Source of the DNA: Aralia elata | Taxonomy: Eukaryota > Streptophyta > Magnoliopsida > Apiales > Araliaceae | Reading direction: 5' to 3' | Assembly (NCBI GenBank): GCA_034770075.1 | Contig: CM068377.1 | Span: 70,906,358-70,970,357 of the forward strand | DNA length: 64,000 nt | In this document: piece by piece, positions 22,530 through 32,718 of the stretch | Position numbering within the stretch: the stretch's first letter is position 1 | Layout: each line of letters starts with the position of its first letter | Program-made: the position numbers and the translations under genes | Notes under the pieces: model-generated | What the model was told of the DNA's origin: nothing | The model's input: only the letters and a program-made list of their open reading frames with translations | Database searches by the model: none

Positions 22530-23885
22530 TGGATCTTAGCCCTTCCCAGGGATCGTTGATTGTTTGGATCTCAGCCCTTTCCAAGGGTCGTTGATTGTTT
22601 GGATCTCAGCCCTTCCCAGGGGTCGTTGATTTTTTTGGATACCAGCCCTTCCCAAGGGTCGTTGATTGTTTGGATACCAGCCCTTCCCAGGGGTCGTTGA
22701 TTTTTTGGATACCAGCCCTTCCCAGGGATTCGTTGATTGTTTGGATACCAGCCCTTCCCAGGGGTTCGTTGATTTTTTGGATACCAGCCCTTCCCAGGGG
22801 TCGTTGATTTTTTTGGATACCAGCCCTTCCCAGGGATTGTTGATTTTTTTGGATACCGGCCCTTCCCAGGGATTCGTTGATTGTTTGGATACCAGCCCTT
22901 CCCAGGGGTTCGTTGAATTTTTTGGATACCAGCCCTTCCCAGGGATTGTTGATTTTTTGGATACCAGCCCTTCCCAGGGATTGTTGAATTTTTTGGATAC
23001 CAGCCCTTCCCAGGGATTCGTTGATTGTTTGGATACCAGCCCTTCCCAGGGGTTCATTGATTTTTTGGATACCAGCCCTTCCTAGGGGTCGTTGATTTTT
23101 TTTTTTGGATACCAGCCCTTCCCAGGGATTGTTGATTTTTTTTTTTAGATACCAGCCCTTCCCAGGGATTGTTGATTTTTTTGGATACCAGCCCTTCCCA
23201 GGGATTCGTTGATTGTTTGGATACCAGCCCTTCCCAGGGGTTCGTTGAATTTTTTGGATACCAGCCCTTCCCAGGGATTGTTGATTTTTTGGATACCAGC
23301 CCTTCCCAGGGGTTGTTGATTTTTTTGGATACAAGCCCTTCCCAGGGATTCGTTGATTGTTTGGATACCAGCCCTTCCCAGGGGTTCGTTGAATTTTTTG
23401 GATACCAGCCCTTGCCAGGGATTGTTGATTTTTTGGATACCAGGACTTCCTAGGGGTCGTTGATTTTTTTGGATACCAGCCCTTCCCAGGGATTGTTGAT
23501 TTTTTTGGATACCAGCCCTTCCTAGGGATTCGTTGATTGTTTGGATACCAGCCCTTCCCAGGGGTTCGTTGATTTTTTGGATACCAGCCCTTCCCAGGGG
23601 TCGTTGATTTTTTTTTGGATACCAGCCCTTCCCAGGGATTGTTGATTTTTTTTTGGATACCAGCCCTTCCCAGGGATTGTTGATTTTTTTGGATACCAGC
23701 CCTTCCCAGGGATTCGTTGATTGTTTCTCAGCCCTTCCTAGGGTGTTAGTTGTTTGGATCTCAGCCCTTCCCAGGGTGTTAGTTGTTTGGATCTTAGCCC
23801 TTCCCAGGGTGTTAGTTGTTTAGATCTCAGCCCTTCCCAGGGTGTTAGTTGTTTGGATCTCAGCCCTTCCTAGGGTGTTAGTTTG
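22530..23885 (-). repeat. Minisatellite, about 36 units of 36-40 bp
   Basis: Plus-strand unit: GGATACCAGCCCTTCCCAGG followed by GATTCGTTGATTGTTT or a T-tract variant. The first two and last five units use GGATCTCAG, and the last units carry GTGTTAGTTGTTT. The T-tract varies from about 4 to 11 bases, so unit length is not a multiple of three; the apparent repeated peptides (PWEGLVSK) hop frame and are not real proteins. Tandem repeats between the coding region and 3' LTR are a known trait of Tat/Ogre elements. Confidence 0.92.
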
Positions 23886-25109
23886 ATTTGAGTGATTTTT
23901 TATTTTATTTTATTTTATTTTTTATTTTTTTATTTTTTATAAATGGGATGTGTGATCGGCTTTTGTCCTGGATCTTCCACCCACATCGTCCATGTACCAT
24001 GCCGCAAAAGCCATCACGGTCTGATCATTTGTGAGGTTGAAACCGCCGTGCTTGTACTTTCCCCTGAAGATTTTCATTTTGATCGTACATGTATGCATGC
24101 AAAAGATGTTATGTATGATCTGGCAGATATGTTATGGACAGATGCATGTGCACACATATGTTTAGATAGAAATGACCCCTGTTCAGTCAAATGATACGAT
24201 TCGACCGTCGTCATTGTTTGCCAACATTTGATTGGATCACGCCTCGTCGCGAAGTGTAGTTTCTAGATTTCAACATTGGTTTGGTACTCTGCCTGTTCTT
24301 GGTCGTCTTCATTTGAGGAAGCTCTGTTTCGCTCTCTGTGATGATTGACAACTATGTTGGGCTCCTTGGCCTTTTGATCATTTCTGATGGCCGATATGCT
24401 GTCGTCCCGCATTATATCATCTTTGTATATGCTCATGCACGTGGATCAATTGGATGTCGAGGCAGTGATAGTCAGGATTGGGGAGAGGCCCAATGACGAG
24501 AAGTTCTGTGCAGCCTCGGCTTCCTTCCATTTCACGATTCTTAACTGCCCCAGCCTTGGCACGTGTTGTTACCAAGAATTCTTATCGAAAACTTGCGATG
24601 TTGACCGTGCTGAGTTATCCACAGCTCTGCAAGATCCTGCATATCAGATGACTAACAAATGCCAAAACTTGAAGGCTCGGGCCGTTAGTGTTAGTTCAAC
24701 ACAAAGATATTATAATCTCGACAAAAATGCAGTTAAAGCACATGAAATTGAATATCTGTTGATCGCACAATCTAGCAAGCTGTAACCGTGAACGTACTAG
24801 ATTGGAAGTTATTTTCAATCCCTCGTGAGTTGATGAATTTCTTTTTTGACGAGTTATGAAATCGTAAGAACACCTTCAAGCATTCATGGTCATTGTATGT
24901 GAGTAAGGTCGAATTCAAAAGAACTACCTTCCCTCGTCAAAGGTATTCTATCTCTATTCTCGACAACGTTCTCAGCAGGATTGACGTCATGTGACAAATG
25001 CACTATGCGATGCAGCATTCAGTAGGGGTTTCTCTTCCATAACTCATTGTTTAAGGCCGAGAGTTTTTCGCATTATCTTTTCTCTTTATTAGTCCACTTC
25101 ACTTGTCTC
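23886..25109. other. Non-coding 3' region with two unexplained plus-strand ORFs
   Basis: Plus-strand ORFs at 23943-24194 (83 codons) and 24387-24785 (132 codons) run antisense to gag. Some Tat-lineage elements are known to carry an antisense ORF before the 3' LTR, so a relic is possible, but neither protein has a motif I recognise. The 132-residue product is Cys- and Ser-rich without a clear membrane segment. They may be chance ORFs. Confidence 0.3.
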
Positions 25110-25596
25110 ATTTTCTTAGGCTTTTCAAAGTTACCCATTTAACGAGTTTTGGACCAATGACTCCCGAACCAGACGGTTGTGGGGCATTAGGTGTACAGAC
25201 ACCCCTTCGGGTTTATTTACTCGAGTAATAAAGGCCACAGTTCGAGACAAGCTGGTGGTCTGCCCCATTCATTCTTTGCTTGACCCTGTGCAAGATTTGT
25301 TTTCTTAGGCTTGAGTTACCCATGTAGCGAGTGTTAGGCCGGTGACTCCTAAACCAGACGGCTTTAGGGCACCAGATGCAGAGACACCCCTTAGGCTTAA
25401 TTACTCGAGTAACCTATGCCACGATTCGAATCTGCTCGGGCCTCCTCTACTGTAATGCTCATTTTCTTAGGCTCCGAGTTACCCATGTAACGAGTGTTGG
25501 GCCTGCGACTCCCAAACCAGATGGCTTTAGGGCACCAGGTGTAGAGACACCCCTCGGGCTTAATTACTCGAATAACCTAGGCCACGATTCGAGACA
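25110..25596. repeat. Three tandem units of about 160-190 bp
   Basis: Units start with TTTTCTTAGGCT at 25111, 25300 and 25462. Each carries GAGTTACCCATGTAACGAGT, CCAGACGG, GAGACACCCCT and TTAATTACTCGAGTAA in the same order. The first unit is the most diverged and longest. Confidence 0.8.
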
Positions 25597-26479
25597 TTAG
25601 CTTGATAATCATTTATCGTCTGACTTCTTGATATTTGCCTGATAATTATTGACTATTTGACTACGTCTTAATTGCCATCAATGTCGTCATAGTTTTATAC
25701 CCCACAACTGAAAGTTTGTGCAATGCAAAGTGAAGACTGGCACATGAGGTCGATTCTGTCACAAACGTTGCTTTGAATTAAGGCTTTGTACCCGATCAAA
25801 AGGTTGAATAGCCTTCTTCGTCTAATCATACTCACGATCGTGCTCCACGGTTGCTTGTTAGACCTAATCCGATTCCTATCAAGTCAAATGAAATCCCCTC
25901 TCTTTCACGCGGGTCATCGTATCCCGGGAAAACTATGCTTTGACTTCCTCGTACTGGTTGCATCGGTATCTCCCTGGGCTGACAAAAGATTCGGTCCTTT
26001 GACTTGTTGAAAGGTTTGGGGGATTTTTGATTTTTTTGATTTTTTTGATTTTTTTTTGATTGATTTTTTTTATTACGTTCGAATTTGCCCCTACTCCGGA
26101 TTCTTTGTGATCGTTAGGGGTTCTGATGTTTGATGGTGATGGTTTGGTCTAAGTCGGGTTTGGGTTTATCTTCGACCCATCCTTCGATCTCGTCAGGCGT
26201 ATTGTCGATATCTGTCTCGTTTTGCTCAATCGCCATCAGATCGAAATCTAGCTTTTATACCAAAATCACGATCTTCCTTCAAATTTGGCCTATTGCTTGT
26301 CAGGCTAGAATGCCTCAAATCGGGGTACTGCCATAAAACGAAAAATGCTTGTCATATATATAACACATTTCAGCACATGATCTTCCTTTTGGATAACATG
26401 ACAAAATGACATGAGCGTGCAGGGATTTGAAATAAAACTCAGAATTTTAAAACCCATTGATCTTCTACTGGCCGGGATT
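25597..26479. other. Non-coding DNA with a T-rich tract
   Basis: No coding sequence was recognised. A run of TTTTTTGATTTTTT words lies at about 26028-26072. The position is where protease and pol would sit in an autonomous Tat element; none of their motifs is present. Confidence 0.5.
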
Positions 26480-27192
26480 CACTGCCATACTCCTGGATTT
26501 ACCCCTTCCCCAACATGCTTAGGTAGAGGATTTAACATTTGGTGACCCTGGCTGTTCCACCACGATTTCCCCATTATCAATCAAGTCCTGAATTTTGTCT
26601 TCAGCGTCCAACATTCCTGCGTATCATGACCAGGGGAACCTGAGTGATAGGCGCATCGCTTGCTTGGGTCAAATCTTCTTCCATTCGGGTCACTTGGGGG
26701 TGCCAACTCGACTATTTTCCTCTGGGCTATCAATACGGCCAACACCTGCTCAAGAGGATCCCTGAGTGGGGTGAATACTCAATTTTTCGAGGTCTCGAAT
26801 CTTCTTCGCCCATCCGCCCTATGATCAGTGAAGTTAGGCCGTCGGGATGGCCCCACTCTCTGCACCTGTACTGGAGGATTGTTTTCTGCCCTTCTATATG
26901 ATCCCTGCAAGATGAGGGAAACATCCTCCTCCTTTTTCTTTTGGATTCTACGGGAAGTGCTGCCATAGTTTCCACTTTGGATTTGTTCTGCAATTGTTTC
27001 CGAAGCCGTGAAATCCCGAATCTTACCAGACTTCAACCCTATGTCCACCATCTCTCCGTGTTTAATCATCTCGGCAAAAGGCCTCCCAATCCCTGATATA
27101 ACCCGCTCATAATAAGGTACCTCCTGAATGTCCACGAAGGTCATCACCATCTCCGACTCGGTCATTGGGGGATTCACCTGTGCAGCCATACC
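26480..27192 (-). pseudogene. gag of the Tat-like element, C-terminal part
   Basis: This continues gag from the far side of the 27193 insertion: AAQVNPPMTESEMVMTF, VPYYERVISG, then GLKSGKIRDF, matching the middle of Tat/Ogre gag. A frameshift near 26780 moves to a frame reading FTPLRDPLEQVLAVL and the zinc-knuckle-like CAYHSGSPGHDTQECW (C-x2-H-x4-GH-x4-C). Two more frame changes follow (near LIDNGEIVVEQPGSPNV). So gag is broken at its C-terminus independently of the insertion. Confidence 0.8.
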
Positions 27193-27518
27193 TGTAATAT
27201 CCCAAAAATTTCAAATGTGATCTGACAAGATCTAATAAATATTGTCAATTTAAAACCTAAGAATAACTGCTCAAGTATACGTTAAGCTATCTAAAAGACT
27301 AAAAATGATTCGTAGATTCGTATACAATTAGAGGTTAGAACTATAACCTAAGTTATGTGCTATATGAATAAATAAGCTTGTATTGAACTTCAAATGTGTT
27401 ATATGCTTTCTGCTATGTGTAGTATTTTGTGTTTTGGTTTAAGTAGTTAACCTTAACACTTATTAAAATCAAGAAGTTAATTTTAGACTAAAACCTAAAT
27501 TGGAAAAAAGGTTAAAAC

Positions 27519-27551
27519 CTAAACCCTAAACCCTAAGGGATAAACCCTAGA
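27519..27551. promoter_or_regulatory. Telo-box-like AAACCCTA cluster in the LTR
   Basis: Three AAACCCTA words and one AAACCTA word within 33 bp (repeated near 33050-33080). The plant telomeric unit is AAACCCT and the same word acts as a telo-box in promoters. The cluster is too short and irregular to be a telomere. Confidence 0.5.
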
Positions 27552-28091
27552 AATAACCTAGGTTTCCTAGCGAAATGTGTACGTCGTAATAACATTATGT
27601 TTTAAGATTTATCGATAATACGATGTGAAAATACATATTATCCAATAAAAGTTTTTCTCGAAAAACGTGTAAATTACTATTCACGATAATAAGACAAAAT
27701 AGGGAAAAAGACAAAAAAAAATATTTTGTTACTTTTTGATCGTCTAACCATTTTCTGGGGAAATAGTCGTCGAAAACACTATTCACCCAAAAACGCTTTT
27801 GCGTCTTTTCAATTTTTCGAAGAATACGCGAATGTTAATATTACGGAGAAAGATGGAATATCCAATAAAATTAGAAAACAAAAAACGTAGTTTTCGACTG
27901 TGGGATGAATTATAGAAGTTAAAAACGAAGAGTGCAAGAATAAATACGAGTATAATACGAAATATTATACGATAGAATATGAGATTAATACGAGGTATAA
28001 TACGCGTGAAATACGATGTAGATACGAATAAATAAACTAAGAATCGATGTGAACTTGAATCGACCAATCAGATGCAAGCATGATGTAATCA

Positions 28092-28180
28092 TGACGTCAT
28101 CTTCAAAGTAGCACAAAGATGATGTCATCATGATGTCATCTTCAAAGTAGCACAAAGATGATGTCATCATGATGTCGTGG
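28092..28180. promoter_or_regulatory. Tandem CRE/bZIP-like sites upstream of the LTR TATA
   Basis: TGACGTCA at 28092-28099 is followed by TGATGTCATCA-type palindromes at 28120, 28131 and 28159 within a 39 bp repeated unit (TTCAAAGTAGCACAAAGATG spacer). The array ends about 45 bp before the TATA box, a position suited to an enhancer. The copy in the other LTR is at about 33619-33707. Confidence 0.6.
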
Positions 28181-28221
28181 ATTAATGCGAAAAGACTATT
28201 ATGCCCTAACTTAGGAAATCC

Positions 28222-28229
28222 TATAAATA
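28222..28229 (+). promoter_or_regulatory. LTR TATA box
   Basis: CTATAAATAGAAGCCC in an otherwise GC-poor region, followed about 30 bp later by CATTTCTCACCAATTCACAA, a typical plant leader start. The second copy is at 33749-33756. Confidence 0.7.
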
Positions 28230-30201
28230 GAAGCCCATCCCATCTTCATTTCTCACCAATTCACAAAATCAAAGAGCAAAATTACTCTCTAGATATATTT
28301 CAAGTATTGATAGTTGCCAATAAATAGTTAAAACTTCCAATTTCAAAAGGTAATCATCTTAGTAGTTATAATGTTCGATTTCAATTCGTAGTTATAACTA
28401 ATTATACATTTTACTAGTAGTTATAATGTCAAAATTCATTTTATAGCTAGTATAGTATATATCATGATCACTGGTAGTTATATTGTCTAAATCATTACAA
28501 CTATAGTGAAAAAATGATCAAATCGTATGTAGTTATCATGTTCAAAATTTTTAAAGTGTTCTTCGTGTTCTTCGTGTGTTCTTGAGTAAAAGTCATAAAT
28601 CTAATATAAGTAGGTTTATGATTTTGGTATTTTTATGTTATGAAGTGTTATTGAGTCTTAGAACATGTTATCTTAATAAATTAATGCTAGTGGTACCATG
28701 TTTCACATGGTTAACCCAAGATATTTTGATCAAAGTAGACTCATAGACCCTTCTGTCCATTTTCCGAAATTTTAAAGTCCGAATCTGCTTCTGTAATATA
28801 AAGAAATTTGTAGAGGGGGAAATTCTAATGAATTTAGACTCAAGAATCACCCAAAAATGTTTTGAAACGAAGAAGTTATGACAGTTTCCGTAAAGGACGT
28901 CAAAGCTGAAAATTTCTTAGAGGCTCTCGGGTTTAAGGACTTAAAAATGAGTTTTTGAGCTAGGATGTTATGGAGCCTATAACACCTGTGAAAATAGTTA
29001 AGTCAAGTTATTATATGACATATGAAGTAATATAATACGATGAATCTAACCGTTTATGCACTAAATGATTGTGTAGGGTTATTTTAACAAGTTTGAGTTT
29101 AATGTTTATTATCCTAAACACCAAGGCAAGTCTTCTAACTCTTATTTGATTATATGCAAGTTCTAATCCTTTATGTGTTATTGTGCAAGTCTTTTCTAAA
29201 CCTTGCTTATATTGTTATATGTAATTGTTATTATGTGCAATTGTGATTATGTGCAACTGTTATAAGTTGTTTATATGATTAACTGTTGAATGTTAATTGA
29301 TTATGAAATGAAATATCTGTCAAGTCTAAGCATGTTAAAATTTATATGAAAGCATAAAACTGTTTATGTGATATTAGTTAGACTTGCTGAGTCGTCGTGC
29401 TCATTTTTGCGAATAAAACTTTATTTGCAGTTAAGAAGAACGTTAAGAAGATCATGGAACGTAAAAGAGGAAAGCATAGGCTAGTTTTCATGATTATTTA
29501 ATTGTTGTATTGTTTATAGTCATAATGACTTTTGCAATACGAACAAACAAACATGTAACCGAATATTATATCAATATTACCAGTTTATTGTTATCGAACG
29601 TTGTTATGTCTTTAAATTTGATATAACTTAGAATTGTTAAAGAACTATAAATCTGAGTGAGGGTATTGGTAATATGGACTGATCATGTTATGCCTATACT
29701 CTGAAATTCAAATACATAGTAAAACATTAATACAGTATCTATAAGAACTATGCATCTGAATGAGGGTATTTAAATGATATTGAAAGTCCTATAAGCTCTG
29801 AGGTTACACTTAATGAGCGCCGGTAAGGTGCCATCTTTACCGGAATGCGCCCCTCAGTTCTATGGACAATCTTATCGTTAATACTGTGAATGTCAGATAG
29901 ATAGGGAATATCGATATGAAAGAGATATTCATCGGTTATAAATCTATACATCCAAGTGAGGGTATCCAAACACAGTTGAAGTTCTACTGAGAACTATTAA
30001 TTGTTATGGGATACTGTGAACCTTGGATAGATAGAAGTTATATATTATTAAATATTTATAGTTGAATATTATCACTTTTCCACATTATACTCTGATTAGT
30101 AGAAGTCAAGATTTCTATAGTAGTATGTAAAGGTTGTACAAGTCAGTACGAAGTCTCACCGGGCTAAAAGAAGCTAGCAGGTGGATTTTCGGGGCGTGAC
30201 A

Positions 30202-32718
30202 TTTTGGTATCAGAGCCGTTGGATTATAGTGCTGAGGTAACGAGTACCTTGGAGTATAATCTGATGGGTTAAAATTAAAATGGACTTGTGAAGAGTCCGT
30301 AGATAATAAAAAAAAATATATGAATAAATCTTAATAACTCTTAATACATAAAACTTTTATGTGAAAGAAATATATTGAATAAAGATAAACTCTTCCCGAG
30401 AATGTCTGGAAATGAATAGACTCACAAGGAGTTCTAAAGCAAGTCTACTATTTGTTGAAATGCACTCCGTGCAATAACGCAAGTTTACTTATTTGTTGAA
30501 ATGCACTTTGTACAATAACATGTCTTATTTATGAAGTTTATTGTTATGCAAGTATTGTTTCTTTTGCACCCCGTGCATTAACATGCTTGTTATCTGTTAT
30601 ATGCAACGTGATAGTGATTATTGAATTTCAATTGAAAACCATGTGAATATCTGAGTTGAATAACTCTCTTGTATGGGCATGAGTTTAAGATGTGTTAGGA
30701 AACCGATCTAACTCATTGAGGTCATTTGTCGCATTGTAGAGGTATCGTAGAAGCAGTATACACTGTTGATACAATTGTAGCAGTGTTGATGAGACGGGGA
30801 ACTAATTCATTAGTTCGTGGGTGGGGAACCACTCAGTTTACTATATTGATAATAAATTGAAATCTTGTGTCAAACTATTCCTGATATATATTCTGAGAAG
30901 GTGATTCTTTTCTCATATGTATATTTGATAATTAGAGAATATAAATGCGAGTTCTTAAAACTCATACTTATGGAAAGTTTGTGACTCATAATCATATGGT
31001 ATGTTTCTGAACCCCTAAACACATGGACAGTCTCTGATTAGTTCTTGGACTACATATTGCTAGGATAAGTTCCTAAAACTCATATTTTTATGGAAAGTTC
31101 CTAAACACATAATGTATGGTAAGTTTGATGAACTATACCAGAGTATAGGAATATTATAAAATAAGAGCTAATTATTTATAATAGATTGAGCATTGATAGT
31201 GCTAAAGATAGATGAAAGTGTTTCATAGTGATTTATTAGAGGAAGTTGAAGTTGATGAAGGAGAAAAGGGTATTCCAAAATCTTCTAGCAATGCTAGATC
31301 TTCATACGTATATTCGCACTTGGGTGCCTTTGAAAAGGAGTGTTCAATCATTGAACTGAAAAATTTTTGATGCTATGTTATTCATATGTCTATGCTAATT
31401 GTTTTGGCTACACAGATTTAATGTGAAAAATAAAAATGAATTTTTTCATCAACACCCCATTTTACCTGGTGTGGTATGAAAGATGATGGAATCATCAACG
31501 TAATCATGATGCGGTATGATAAAGTCATAAAATTGATTTTCAAAAGTTTTGAATAAATTAAAAATGAGTCAATGCCAATTGTTTCGGCTAGACAACCTTG
31601 TTATAAACTGAGTGGAAACCAATAATGTTTGGTACAAGATATATACTGAGAAATGGAAAATGCCTTCATGGAAGGCCATAAAATGGTGATTATATATCGA
31701 CCAAAATTGTAGGATGATATGCATACTCCTAGGATGGTAATAAGGTTGATCCCCTTCAAGACATCCAAATCTAAACATATTCCTAAATCTTAAAGATTGA
31801 CAGGAATGATTGATACGGATCCCGACGGACTGGGCTATCAATCCTCAGTTAAAACGATGTTTAATTGGATACGGATCCCAGGACGGGCTATCAACCATCA
31901 TTATTTAAAATTAAATTGTGAAATTGTTGTTGATTTTGGAAAACATGAAATGTGTGTCAAACCAAAGTGTATTGGTAAAACTTTTGAACTGAGATGAAAT
32001 TGATTCCCTTGTGGGATGATTTATATGTTCAGTATTGTCTGACATATAGTGCGAACGGGCACAAGTAGGATGATATGCATACTCCTAGGATGTCGAGGAG
32101 GCTGATCCCCTTCAAAATATCCGAACTAATGATTCCTATGTCTATATGACCTATGGGAATGATTACTATGTCCGGTTGAACAGATCAACCTCTGATTTCT
32201 AAGTCTTTATGACTGACAGAAACTAGAAAATGTGTGGTTTGACAGACAAACCCTCAGTATATATATGGAAATATCTTTGAACTACATGTTCATTCAATTT
32301 AAACACAGTGTGAGTATATAACTTGTTAAATGTTTAAACTTTTTAAGCCTTTTATAGCTCATCCTTGCAAATATAATTTCCTTTGCAGAAAGGAAATGTA
32401 TATAGATAATTGATCACGTGAGAAAAGATGAAATCAGAAAATTTATATTAAAGACTACGTTAGAGATAATTTCGAGGACGAAATTCTTTTAAGGAGGAGA
32501 GAATGTAATATCCTGAATATTTATAGAACCTATAAATATGATATTAAATGACTAAAGTTGATTGTTAAATAATTTTGAGGACAAAATTCTTATAAGGAGG
32601 AGAGAATGTAATATCCTGAATATTTATAGAACTTATAAATATAATATTGAATGACTAAAGTTTTTTTTTCTTTTGTAAAGTTAATTTCGAGGACGAAATT
32701 CTTGTAAGTTGGGTAGAA
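30202..32718 (+). other. Interior of the LARD-like element, non-coding
   Basis: PBS at 30205-30217 (TGGTATCAGAGCC). No gag, protease, RT, RNase H or integrase motif on either strand. It contains three leader hairpins (30461-30577), direct repeats starting GATGATATGCATACTCCTAG at 31709 and 32068, and paired TACGGATCCC words at 31815 and 31870. It ends in a triplicated polypurine/LTR-start segment (32473-32718). Confidence 0.8.
32473..32718 (+). repeat. Triplicated polypurine tract with two decoy LTR starts
   Basis: GAGGACGAAATTCTT + AAGGAGGAGAGAA + TGTAATATCCTG occurs at 32473 and again, slightly changed, at 32578. A third copy (GAGGACGAAATTCTTGTAAG, GGGTAGAA) leads into the true LTR at 32719. 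The first two copies carry only about 70-90 bp of LTR-like start. Confidence 0.8.

Larger units (their letters stand above)
27193..30201 (+). repeat. 5' LTR of the LARD-like element
   Basis: 3009 bp. In order it has telo-box-like repeats (27519-27551), repeated CRE-like sites (28092-28180), a TATA box (28222), leader repeats with GTAGTTATAATGT in about five variants (28365-28550), and an ACTTGCTGAGT..GCTCA motif (29382-29407). Confidence 0.92.

Noticed and set aside
22536..23453. Long ORFs on both strands with repeated PWEGLVSK or DTSPSQGF peptides
   Set aside because: They are translations of the minisatellite. Units vary in length and shift frame, and both strands are open for the same reason. 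No start context or conservation supports a protein.
22530..23885. CRISPR-like repeat/spacer look
   Set aside because: Spacers are variants of one T-rich sequence rather than unique sequences, and the locus is eukaryotic transposon DNA.
26644..26901. Plus-strand ORF of 85 codons overlapping gag
   Set aside because: Antisense shadow of the Tat-like gag zinc-knuckle region.
27519..27551. Interstitial telomere
   Set aside because: Only about 30 bp and irregular; the same cluster is in the other LTR, so it is part of the transposon.
27783..28170. ORFs repeated in both LTRs (for example 27783-28067 and 33397-33594)
   Set aside because: They are duplicated only because they sit in LTRs; they overlap the promoter and CRE-like repeats and carry frame-changing differences between the two copies.
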